Source: Hepsetus odoe (lineage: Eukaryota > Chordata > Actinopteri > Characiformes > Hepsetidae). From it: 64,000 nt of DNA. Location of the stretch: NCBI GenBank assembly GCA_017165825.1, contig CM029384.1:7710914-7774913 (forward strand), in the 5' to 3' direction. Positions within the stretch are counted from its first letter, which is position 1; every line of letters starts with the position of its first letter. Position numbers and translations under genes: made by a program. The notes below the pieces were generated by a model. The model was not told the DNA's origin, searched no databases, and worked only from the letters and a program-made list of their open reading frames with translations. This document shows, piece after piece, positions 54,101 to 64,000 of the stretch.

Positions 54101-57100
54101 AAGGTAGTTGTTTAATACTGTTTTTAAAGCAGCTTTCTAGTTCCTTCTATTCGCAGCACTTTCCTAAAAATGTACTGACATGTATATGTAAAGCCCCGCC
54201 TGATGATTCTACCAGCCCTGCAGTAGATTTTGAGGGTTAGTGGACAAATTGAAAACAAAAACAGAAAATTGTGTCAATATTCAGTTTTAATTCAGACTGC
54301 TTTTCAGTTAAATGACTAATCATAGTTATCAAAGTATTATGCCTTTTTTTATTATTTCATTTTGGCTGCAAGTATCATTGAATGTCATTAGATCTCTTGT
54401 TATCGTTGATTCCTTTGAACCAGTGAGACAATGGGAGCCATATCACCTCTTGCACTTCCTGTAGTGTTGGAATGAATCCATAGACAGATGTTGTACAGAG
54501 AACATTGGGTTTGCAATAAATCAAAGGTATTTTTCATTTGTTTGCTCTGTTCAGCCAATCATTACTGCATTTAAATGAGAGCTGTTTCATTTATTTGGCC
54601 AAAATGTCATGTAGATATTACCGGGGCAGACTGTGTTGAAGATGTACTGTGGAACCTTGCCTTTATTCAGGACACAGTGGTTGCATTATAGCACTTTAAT
54701 TGAATGCCTCAGCTTTTGCATTTGGAGAAAAGGCTTTTGGGCCTTGCCTTTAGAGTTCCAGTGAAATTAGATCTCCCGCTTCTAGAGTGATGTCAAATAC
54801 AGGTCAGTTCCTAGGCTGGAAGTTGCTAGCAAGTGCTAATCATTAAGAAATGTGCTCTAATAGGAGAACGCTTTCTTTGCTGGCCTTAGTGGTAGTGGTG
54901 ATTCAGGCAGCTCTAGATTGTTGGATGGTCTAGAGCAGAGAAATGTCTTCTTGGCTGGTTAGTCTTGAGCACATAGATTGTTCTCTCCTAACTCAATGTT
55001 AGCCAACAGCAATGGTTCAGTCTGCTTCGAGTGTATGGGATTTCTGGCCTGTCTCTGCTTTATTTAGACTGCCTCGTCGGTTGCTTGATGCTTTTAAACA
55101 ATTCTAATGAAGTCAATATCCGTAATTGTTTTGATATGTTGAGGGTTTGTAGCACGAGCTGAGAGTTCTAGGCTGGCCGCTGTGATCCAGGCACAGTGTG
55201 AACAGGTTCAGTTGTAGGGAGTGTACGCCTGGCTCCCTGCCCAGCCCGAATCCCCATGCTGCTGTTTAGGAGGAGGAATTTCCCCCCTGATAGCCTGGAA
55301 ACACTTGGAGGAGGAGTGAGTTTGGTGCAGCCTTGCTGATGGGCCATTAGCCGTCCATCTGCATGGTACACAGATGACTCTGGGGGAACTAATGCTGACC
55401 TCTGAGTGACATTTGGACACTGCATGTTATTAAATCACCAGAGACTGTGTTATTTTTATGAATGGACTGTTATGAATGTTTGTACTGTGAGATAAGGTGT
55501 GATGAATGGGCTTTCACACTTCCTTACTCGTACATCAGCAGTGACTGTCTTGGATTTTGAGGGATCATGTCAACATTAACAGTCAAACAAAAAGCGAATG
55601 CCACAAAGCAGTTGTCATGCTCTTCTGGCTCAGATTTCCAATTCATGGACTGCCCACACCTGAGGTGGTTATATAAAGCACTAGACATCAGCTGCAGTTC
55701 TGTGTGAGGATGCACAATTTCGCAGAAATCTAAATCAGGCAGAAGATCTAGACTGAAACTTAATGTTGCTGTTTGAATAAGACCTTACGTTTAATAAATG
55801 GCATTGGAAAAGGATAAATGATCGAATCTTTTATTCTATGTCGGACCTTTAACAGTCACGATCACACAATGCCAATGGCAGCTGCAACCTTTTGTTTCAA
55901 TGTATTTATTTCCAAAGTATTCAGAAGCACTGGTGGCCTAGTGTTTAGGAAGCTGGCCCCAGGGTTGGAAGGTTGTGGGTTTGAATCCCAGACTAGTAGG
56001 TTGCCTTAAGGTAACCTTGAACAAGGTACTGTCCCCAACACTGCTTCCCTGGGTGTTGGATATGGCTGCCCCCTGCTGCCCTGTGTGTATGGGTGAAATG
56101 CAGAGAATGTATTTTGTTGTGGTTCCACAATGACACAGCCACTTTCATTTTCACTTTCTCATTTTCAAATCTAAAGTGGCCAAATGGGCTGATTACTAAC
56201 ATTGGTAACCAGATGTACCATTGGTTTATCTCACCACCAAAAGGCGAAACTGAAAACCATAATGTTGGTATGTGTTATACCATCATGTTGTCATACCATC
56301 CAGGCAAGTTCAGCACTGGGCTTAAATTTCATCAGACTGTGATCTTTAGTGTGTTTGTTTGGTTTTGTGTTAAACTAGCCAGAGTAGTTTTGCATTAATG
56401 ACTATCCCGTTGACTCAGATGTTTGATTCAGATTTTTAAAAGTGCTAATAAAGTTATTTAATGAAGAGTACATGAAGAGTGAACATGCAGTAGGAAAATT
56501 CATCACAGCTTTCATCTAAGTTCCCGTCTCCTTTTATCAGACTGCGCAGATGTTTCAGAACTTCTCAAGCCCCAACAGGCTCGTCAGACAGGGCTGACTC
56601 AAGCCGCTGCTGGGGTCTGTTTCCTCCCAGAGGAAATGTAAACTCTTTTATGAGCCACAGAAATCTTTCCACTCACTAAGCCCAAATCTGCATCTTCTTA
56701 ACGGACAGTTAAAGTGAGTGTGCGACGTATCAGGATGGGAAGACCACGAGAATGGGCACAAGTCTAAAGGCACGGGCAATAAAGACGTATATTTTGATTG
56801 TGCGTCGGCTAAAATAAAATGACTGGTGGATGATCATCTGTTGTTTAAGTCATCTGAAGATGTCAGAGGTACATTGTTTACTTTTATGGCCTAGCTCATT
56901 GGGAAGTGCTAGAACAGTCTTCTGGAAAATGGACTTTCGGGGAAAGGAGCTTGAGCAGGTTCGCGTGTGCAAGGTGTAAATCCAGTAAACATGCACTGAA
57001 CTATTTTAAAGCCGTTTCAGTTGTTGAACAGAAATTAGGATGTTTTAGCATTTAATCTGGAGTCTGTCCCAACTGCCAGCCACTGGAATGCACTCAAATG

Positions 57101-60100
57101 TTTGCTGCTGGTTTCAGGGCTTCCTGAAACATTAGCCTTTAATATCCTCTGACAGGATGCCTTTTCATCAGCATTTCCTCTTTGAGGTTCCTTGATCGCT
57201 AATAATATTCAAAGTCCTGAAAATCATTGTTTTCATGGCAACCTTGGCCTTAAAAACTTGCATTTTCTGACTGAAGAATTAGAATGTCCATCCATCGTAT
57301 CACAGTAAATCAGTCCTGCTGTTTGATTGACTCAAGTCTAGACCACTGCTTAAAAGCATTCCAGATTAAGGGTCTTACTATATTTTTTTTACCATGTCGT
57401 AGCAATGCAGCCCTAAACTACATTCCCCCACTTTAGTCCTCCTAAGAGGAAAGTGCGTTAGTGAGTGTTACTGGAATGGGGGATATCCCGGTGATGGCTT
57501 CCAGCTGGCGAAGAAAAAGGGGGTTAAGGTGATTTGGGGTGATTTATCTGCTGTGTGCTCTCTCTTTTGGCCCTCCCACAGAACAAGGAATTCACGTGTA
57601 GCATTGCGGCGAGGGTGGAGAGCGGCAGGAACGACTCGGAACACTGTATCGGAATATATTTTTACTGAAGTCTTATTAAGCCAGTAAAGGCATAATTATC
57701 AAAGACTTTTAAAAGTCTATGTAAATGTGTTTTAAAGACCCCGCACATAAGATCGTTCTTTTTATTGGGGCTCTCATGAAAAGTCTAGACTAAAACGCTC
57801 CTTGTTTGTGGATGGGTGGAGCTAATTTTCTCTAGGCTTAATTGGTAGGTATAATAATAATAGGTATTATATAATAGGTAGATATATGTAAATGTGGTGT
57901 TTTTGTTACATCATGGAGAAAAGTGAATGGAAAGGGGAATAAAGAAACATGGTCAATCTAGTCATTTTATAAACCAGCTGATAACTTTCAGTATGTGAAA
58001 AAACTCATATATCTTGAAGTAAAGCTTCACTTTTCAACTATATAGAGTCATAGTGCCATAGTGTAGCCCTGCTTTTATTGTTTATTATGGCCCATGAACA
58101 AATAACAGCCTGTTTAATTCTAAGGGATAAAGAAGTCAAAACATTCAATTACACTCAGCTGGAGCTGTGATTGGTCACCACAAAACTGGTTAGAAGCCTT
58201 CTGCAAGAATATCATTGCAGAGAAAAATATTGCAACAAATTTAATGTGCAGCCTTAGTGGTAATTACTCATTTAATGTTATTTAGGAGAAGAAAATGGAG
58301 TACTTAGATATACTTAAAATACAAAAGTACCTTATTAAAGACTGAGATTCAGTTCCAGTATTGACAGATATTAAGCATTGAAGTTTGCTGCTCAGGATTA
58401 GGGCCATTAAACTTGTGTGATGAAGAGATTGAGTGCTGGTGGTCACCCAACCGTGGCCTCCTGCTCCTGCAAGTCTGAATACACATGCACTGCTTACTGA
58501 ACAAACAACAGGGTTTCCTCCATCAGAGCAGAGCTTCTGTTAGAGGTGTTGATCATAGATAGCAGCCTTTAGTGCAAGACAAGTCGTTTGCCACTTACCT
58601 GGTTGTCTTGCCGTTGTTCCCTAGTTTTCTGTTAATAAGAATGTGCTGTTCTGCTGCGCCAGGTCTGTATCTTTCTTAATAAAACCTCATGTGCATGAAA
58701 TAGCTTCATGCAAATTGGAACTCATGCCTAAATCAACATACTCCTAGCTCAGTTCATGGCAAGCTTTGGGTAGAGATGGCTACTTGGTTTCTTATATAAT
58801 GCTAATTTAAATTTTTAAAGGAAACGGTGTCATTTTCTAAGCTTGCGCTCTTTACTACTGTATGAAATCCTTACTATGGAAGCAATGTGTCAGTAACAGG
58901 ATACAGTGGTCAGTCCTGCGGCCACCAGCGAGTCATTTGAAGCAATAGCCGGATATCTGATATGCACTGGCATGAAGAGGAAATTTCGTTGAATATTTTT
59001 GGAGAAAATTGTTTGTGGCCTTTGCGACTTGACTCATCTGCTTTCCTCTGCTGCCTTGACTTGCTTTCATTTTCTCCTTTTTATCTCCCACACAGTGGCC
59101 AAGCGTTCATAACACACCACCCTGAGCATCAGCATGTTTCTGAGCAATCAGTTGTTCTCTGTAAAATGACGTTATATCAACATGGCATCAAAGTGAGGAA
59201 GGGGAGAATTTTCTGTTTCGTTTCTATTCATTACCGTTGTTTTATCTACATATTGAGGTTTCTTGGGAATGCTGCAGTTCTGAGGAGCTGAACTAAAAGA
59301 TGCACTCCGACAGCAGCAGAAGAGAAATCCTGTGCAGGAAACGCAGGCTGTGAGCAGTGTTAAAATGACCATTGTTTGAAAATAAATAGGAAGACTTATG
59401 GTTTTCCTGGAAGGCTTCCTCTTCCTCAATATGTGGGAGCAAAGTGAGACGTTAGGGGTGGGCAATATGGTGAAAATGCAACATCACAATACTTCAAGTG
59501 ATCGCTGCAAAGAATATGGTCAGAGTTCTGGTGGGCAGGCAGAGAGTGAAAACTATCCACAGTTTTCCATTAAGGGCTTTAGACTGAGGCTAAAGCTTTA
59601 TTGAGCAACTGAACGTTTGAAAAAATCAGTCGTGGTGACTGAACAGCTTGAAAAGCTTACTTTCTACTGACTTTCTAACCATAAACTAAATACATTACAT
59701 CTCACCTGAAAGCTGATTCACCTTACAAAAAAAAAGAAACTGCTACAGATTTTTTTTCAATGTATTTCTTTGTCTTATTTATATTAAGTTATGTGATTCA
59801 ATCTGAAGCTCCTCCTTTTAACTGAAATGTTCGGATTTCATTAATAAAACTGCAGGCTATAAAAGCCTTTAGCACAAACACCCTTTTTTGTTTCAGCCTT
59901 TTGTTATCCTAGGCAGTAATGCTGGTTTGAATTCATTCAAAAAAGGAGTATCTTTAGGCACGGAAAAGTTAAAGAGATTCTAACCTAAACTTCCTTGTTT
60001 TACTTGCTTGAAAATCACGGGCTCATTTTTTTCTGGAGCTCACCTGCTGACTCTTTCTTGTATCCATGGCAACAAGCATCAATTGACCCATTTAGAACCA

Positions 60101-63100
60101 AAACAAGAGGTGGTGAAGGACGCGGGAGCGCACAAGTGCCAGCAGGGCAAATCGATCAGTGTGTGAATGGAGCTGCTCAGGCACGCTGAGCTCTCGTCTC
60201 ACACACAGTTGGTGGGAAATGTAGAGCGAGGAAACAAAAGTTCATCAGCTCTATCAAACTACAATCTTTTCTCTTTTATTTTGGAATTACATATTACATT
60301 ATTTCTCGCTTTGTTTGTACTAAACAATATTATAGAATATCGTACGTTCTTTTTCTTTGTTTTATTATCGGCGTTGCTATTTTAATCAGAATGGTACACA
60401 ATCAAAATCAAAAGCTTGCTTCACATATTCCCACTCACTCGCTCATCTTGTGAGCCGCTTGTCCTGATTAGGATCGCGGAGGGCGCTGGAGCCTATCCCA
60501 GCTCTCACAGGGCAAAATTCCCTGGACAGGTCATCGCAGGACAAACACTCACACTTATGGGCTAATTTAGCATCTGCCAATTTTTAACCTTTTTGTTTCA
60601 TTTGAACACAAGCTACCAGTCGAATGCTACAAAGTCGTATTACATCAGCTTACATTAATGAAAGTTTTAGCCTTCTCCCCTGAAGTTACCTTTTTGGAGA
60701 TGCTTGCTTTTAAAAGAAAATAACATTGAGATCTCATGAGAATACTAAACTAAACAGCAGCAATTGCTTTTAAAGTCAATCTTCATGCAATTTACAAACA
60801 GTCCATCCTCATCCGTTTGAATAATCAGGAGTAATTATGTAGTTGTAACAGCAGTCAACATGACAGCTGCTGTGAAACAGGCAGTAATGAAGTTCTGCTG
60901 TTTCTCTGCCTCGTTTGCATCAGTCTGACCGTGTCCCTGTTGGCTTTTCTGGGGATGCGAACCAGGTCATCACTTTGGAAAGCAGCGAACAGCATGGTCA
61001 GGCCAGTGGAATCAGGCTAGACGGTTTCAGGTTTTGGCCGGGTTTGTTCGGCCGCATCAGTGGAATATGGTGGCAGAGGTCCCGGGCTGCTGTAAGAATT
61101 GGGGGCAGGGCACGCTTCAGCTGTGCTCCACACCGTGATCCACTCTCTGTAAACAAGCCACATTCTTAACTGGCCAGTTCAGGGCACACATGTCTAAACA
61201 CAGTCATGCTTTCCTCTGCTTTCTGTTATATGCGGGGTGTGTGTTTAGACTTTCTGTTCGCATAGCGCTCATGACTTATTGTGCTCCAGTAGTTAAACTA
61301 CTGCTTGCTAATGTAGTAATAACACTTCCTTACCTACCTGGAGAAGCTGCTCTGTTTTGTACAAGTAGATCAGGGGTAGATCTCCTTATTTGTTGCTTTA
61401 ATTACAATTGCTAGTCAGAGAGAAGTAATGCTCGGTCTAGGTGTAATTTCCAAGGCTGGGTATCTTAAAAGTCATGTTATGAAAGTGAAAGTGACTATCA
61501 TTGGGCAACACAAAGAAATTCAACCTCTGCTGTTAACCCATACACACACTGAGCAGCAGAGGGCAGCTATATCCAGTGCCCAGGAACAGTGATGGGGAAA
61601 GTACCTTGCTCAAGGGTACCTCAGGGCAACCTGCTGGACTGGAATTCAAACCCATTCAAACCCAACTTCCGCTCCTGGGGCCTAGTCCCTTACACTAGGC
61701 CACGAGGCCTATTATTATGGTGACTCGATTTTGATTTAAAAATTAACCCTAAATGATCTTCAGTTCCTTATTAATCGCAAACCAACAGTTTTTTGGCTTA
61801 AAGCAGAAATGAGTGGGAGGTGCTGAAATGGCAAGGCAAGTTTATGTGTATAACACATTATCACACTGGGATCATTCGATGTGCTTTACAGAGATGAAAT
61901 GAGCATAATCATTAGAAATGTGCAATATAATGCATGTACAGTACTGTGCAAAAGTTTTAGGCAGGTGTGAAAAAATGCTGTAAATAAAGAATGCTTTCAG
62001 AAATGGAAGAGTTCATCATTTATTTTCATCGATCAACAAAATGCAGTGAATGAACAAAAGAGAATCTAAATCAAATCAATATTTGGTGTGACCACCCTTT
62101 GCCTTCAAAACAGCATCAATTCTTCTAGGTACACTTTCACACAGTTTTTGAAGGAACTCGGCTGGTAGGTTGTTCCAAACATCTTGGAGAACTAACCACA
62201 GATCTTCTGTGGATGTAGGCTTCCTCACATCCTTCTGTGTCTTCATGTATTTTTTGTATATTGTATATTGTATATTTTTTCCACACCTGCCTAAAACTTT
62301 TGCACAGTACTGTATAATACAATATATAATGCAATATATAATGAAATAAAAGATTTAAGTATAATTGGGTTATATAGAAGGATAAAAGGTCCATTTGTCT
62401 ACAAAGGTATAGAAAACATTGTACAAGGTTACTGATAAAAGTTTGAACTGCACATTCAAAGAGAAAGATAAAAGAGAAAAATATTTAAATGAAAGATAAT
62501 TAGATAATTAGTCTAAATATATGATTAGATAATTAGTCAAAGTATCTGTTACAAAGATAATTATTCCTCTTTTTCTGTGGCTACTATTTTTTCTCTATTC
62601 AAACTTTAGATTTTCTAAAATAGAAATATCGAACATTCTGAAAAATTGACAAAGGTATGAAGAGGCTATATTTTTAAGATATTATGGAAACTCTAATGTG
62701 TGCAGCAATCATTTCCCATCAAATTCAAGTCACCTCAACTTATAAGCCCACATGTTGTATCAACTGAACATATAGTGCAAAATAATAAATAAATTGGAAC
62801 AACACCAGAGTGTAGATGCTACGGGGAGCCTGTAGTATAAAGTCAGAATGTCAAAGGTTAAGTATGGTTTCAATTTTTATAAAGAATTTTTCTTTTTCCT
62901 CCTACAGAGGTGCTGATTAAAGTCCAAGTCTTTGACAACAGTGACCTTTCACCTCTGAAGGAAGCTGCTGTTCAGGTGTATGGAAACCAGTCCACTTTGG
63001 CCTCTGGAATTGCAGGAGAAGATGGCATCGTAAAGGTCACCTTCATGTATCGGCCGGGGACCTGGGTCATCGTTGCAGCATCCAAGCATGGATTTGTAAC

Positions 63101-63135
63101 AAACTCCGCCCCCTGGCACGCCAGTCGAATCCCCT
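49863..63135 (+). CDS. fam171a2: FAM171A2-like membrane protein, first two exons (partial)
   Basis: Exon 1 is 49863-49950 and exon 2 is 62908-63135; the rest lies beyond the window. Exon 1 encodes a signal peptide (M-A-P-R then 'CPALVLLFLIGCLGRARSA'). It ends in phase 1 at a gtgagt donor, and exon 2 enters after cctcctacag in the matching phase, giving '..PGTLEVLIKVQVFDNSD'. Exon 2 carries the family's extracellular start: 'VQVYGNQSTLASG', 'GEDGIVKVTFMYRPGTWVIV', and the signature 'ASKHGFVTNSAPWHASRIP'. FAM171 proteins are single-pass type I membrane proteins of poorly known function. The A2 assignment rests mainly on its position head to tail after itga2b, as in human; FAM171A1 is the alternative on sequence alone. 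The start has a strong context (agcATGg). Confidence 0.85.
50470..51107 (+). repeat. 638-bp TC / TATC compound microsatellite
   Basis: Pure TC runs alternate with TATT TATC, TGTC TATC and CACTCTGTC variants in a higher-order pattern, ending in a long pure TC run (51026-51107). Long frames of Ser-Leu or Tyr-Leu repeats across it are artefacts. It starts 520 bases into fam171a2 intron 1. Confidence 0.97.
51108..53104. other. fam171a2 intron 1, part: nothing recognised
   Basis: No repeat family, exon or RNA gene recognised in these 2 kb. Confidence 0.4.
53105..53350 (+). repeat. tRNA-headed SINE with L2-like tail
   Basis: Head 'catagtggttagcactgttg' and 'cctgggtttaattcccaggc' (tRNA-like box B). 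Then 'tgtgtgggtttcctcccacc' and 'gaggtgctaaattgcccc', ending 'gcgatgggctggtgacctg'. This is a different family from A and B; the body wording is that of common teleost L2-type tails. Confidence 0.7.
53351..55925. other. fam171a2 intron 1, repeat-poor part
   Basis: No repeat family recognised. A frame at 53922-54107 ends exactly at a plausible donor (cagcaag then gtagtt) but has no known domain; it is reported as a weak candidate only. Confidence 0.4.
55926..56150 (+). repeat. SINE family B
   Basis: gcactggtggcctagtgttt head, 'gggtttgaatcccagactag', 'taggttgccttaaggtaacc', and the end 'caatgacacagccactttca'. Sense orientation. Confidence 0.8.
56151..60425. other. fam171a2 intron 1, 4.3-kb repeat-free block
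   Basis: The longest part of the window with no dispersed repeat that I can recognise, and more balanced in base composition than the flanks. No exon supported. A run of ordinary short open frames is all that is seen. Long introns of neural genes often carry enhancers, but nothing here proves one. Confidence 0.4.
60428..60575 (-). repeat. Old L2-like tail fragment
   Basis: Wording 'gagccgcttgtcctgattag', 'ggagcctatcccagctctca' and 'ggacaggtcatcgcaggac' is the typical, here reversed and diverged, 3' region of fish L2-type elements. Confidence 0.6.
61483..61708 (-). repeat. SINE family B, reversed
   Basis: From 'gtgaaagtgactatcattgg' through 'gagcagcagagggcagctat' and 'ctcaagggtacctcagggca' to 'cttacactaggccacgaggc', with a small internal duplication of 'aacccattcaaaccc'. 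Confidence 0.8.
61939..62312. mobile_element. Foldback Tc1-derived MITE, copy 6, short
   Basis: Flanked by TA on both sides, with ends cagtactgtgcaaaagtttt and aacttttgcacagtactg. The right arm is mostly deleted at about 62250, where 'tatattgtatattgtatatt' fills the joint, so it is only 374 bases long. Confidence 0.85.
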
Positions 63136-63312
63136 GTAAGTAGAGCCTCAACTTGCTGTGCTCATCCTGTAGAACTGAAAACATGATAACATTGATTTTA
63201 CTGTTCTAACTGTACCTGTGGGTTAAAAATTAGTAGGCTAGAAATTTAGGACATTGGAACTGAAAATGCATCAATGTCAGTAGTTTTAACTGAAGCATCA
63301 TGGGCTTTGAAA

Positions 63313-63575
63313 GTGAAAAAGTGAAAGTGACAACTCTTGTCATTGCGAGGTCACAGCACTGCACACCATGAACCACAACGAAATTGGACCTCTGCTTTTA
63401 ACCCATGCACACAAACACCGTGCAGCAGTGGGCAGCTATTGAAAGCGCCCGGGGAGCAGTGACGGGGACGGTACCTTGCTCAGGGGTACCTCAGGGCAAC
63501 CTACTTGGGAGGGAATTGAACCCACAATCTTCCAATGCGGGGCAACTCCCTAACCACTAGGCCACCGCTGCCCCT
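63313..63575 (-). repeat. SINE family B, reversed, well kept
   Basis: From 'gaaaaagtgaaagtgacaac' through 'gcagtgggcagctattgaaa' and 'taccttgctcaggggtacct' to the head complement 'aggccaccgctgcccc'. In fam171a2 intron 2, 180 bases after exon 2. Confidence 0.88.
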
Positions 63576-64000
63576 CGTTTTCCATTTTTAATGGAATAAA
63601 ACCATTGGGGTATTAACTGGCTGGTTCCAATCTCTGCCCAACACAGGGTTAAACATAAAGGCAGTGGCAGAAAGTTGCGAAAGAGGTTCAGTCTAGTAGT
63701 TTTTCGAAGAAGTGAGGATGTGAAAGTGAGGCTGGACTATATTTTATCTGAAAACTGCGAAAGAAAAGGCGTCCGAACGCTTCAAAATTTCGATGGCAGT
63801 GTTCTGAGCACCTTGAAGGGAAAACACACAGGGCTCTATTCTGGATGATGGAGAAAAGACAAAACCACCTCATCATGTCAGTGATGTCTATTCATATTTC
63901 TCTTACAAAAAGTTTTGAATACAAGTTGTTGCCCTGCCTTATATAGTCAGTTGCAGTTTGTGATCAGAATAAAATGAAATAAAACCAGAATTAAATTTTT
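63576..64000. other. fam171a2 intron 2, right edge
   Basis: Nothing recognised; the next fam171a2 exon is not within the window. Confidence 0.4.

Noticed and set aside
1..64000. CRISPR arrays, operons, plasmid or phage modules, or retroviral genes
   Set aside because: No regularly spaced repeats with unique spacers, no prokaryotic gene packing, and no long terminal repeats or retroviral reading frames were seen; the window is ordinary vertebrate nuclear DNA.

Overview
The window is nuclear DNA from a ray-finned (teleost) fish. It has vertebrate-type genes with many short exons and GT-AG introns, and a CpG-rich promoter. It is also dense in Tc1-like transposons, tRNA-headed SINEs and RTE-like LINE scraps. 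There are no operons, CRISPR arrays, true tRNA or rRNA genes, or viral genes that I can see. The species cannot be named from this.

Layout. (1) Positions 1-13300 are intergenic and mostly repeats: a Tc1-like transposon broken by a nested SINE (about 2600-4345), RTE-type LINE pieces on both strands (7340-8590 and 10215-11400), SINEs, and TG and TA microsatellites. (2) Positions 13305-17126 hold the four exons of a classical water-channel aquaporin. The last two exons are clean. The first two carry frameshifts and stops, so it reads as a decaying gene. (3) Positions 19658-48110 hold a complete integrin alpha-IIb gene (itga2b, CD41). I could place all 30 coding exons, with phases that agree at every junction and a 1031-residue product. 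The call rests on the juxtamembrane and tail sequence VGFFKRNRP followed by an acidic tail, and on the exon count and length, which match the mammalian gene. (4) Positions 49640-64000 hold the CpG-island promoter, exon 1, a 13-kb first intron and exon 2 of a FAM171-family gene, called fam171a2. The gene runs off the right edge.

The order itga2b then fam171a2, head to tail on the same strand, is the order around human ITGA2B. This supports both identifications and argues against the similar ITGA8/FAM171A1 pair. Integrin alpha-IIb pairs with beta-3 on thrombocytes (fish platelet equivalents) as the fibrinogen receptor. FAM171A2 is a single-pass membrane protein with no proven link to the integrin, so the pairing is positional.

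The main points of interest are in how the integrin gene is built. One intron uses a GC donor (intron 22). One acceptor sits directly behind a long TG microsatellite (exon 11). A young SINE with a perfect 15-bp target duplication lies 47 bp before exon 5, and a foldback MITE begins 16 bp after exon 21. A GAT-repeat-encoded poly-aspartate tail and a Gly-to-Ser change in the transmembrane helix motif are also seen. I did not find a novel multi-gene system; the window reads as a conserved vertebrate locus with heavy repeat traffic.
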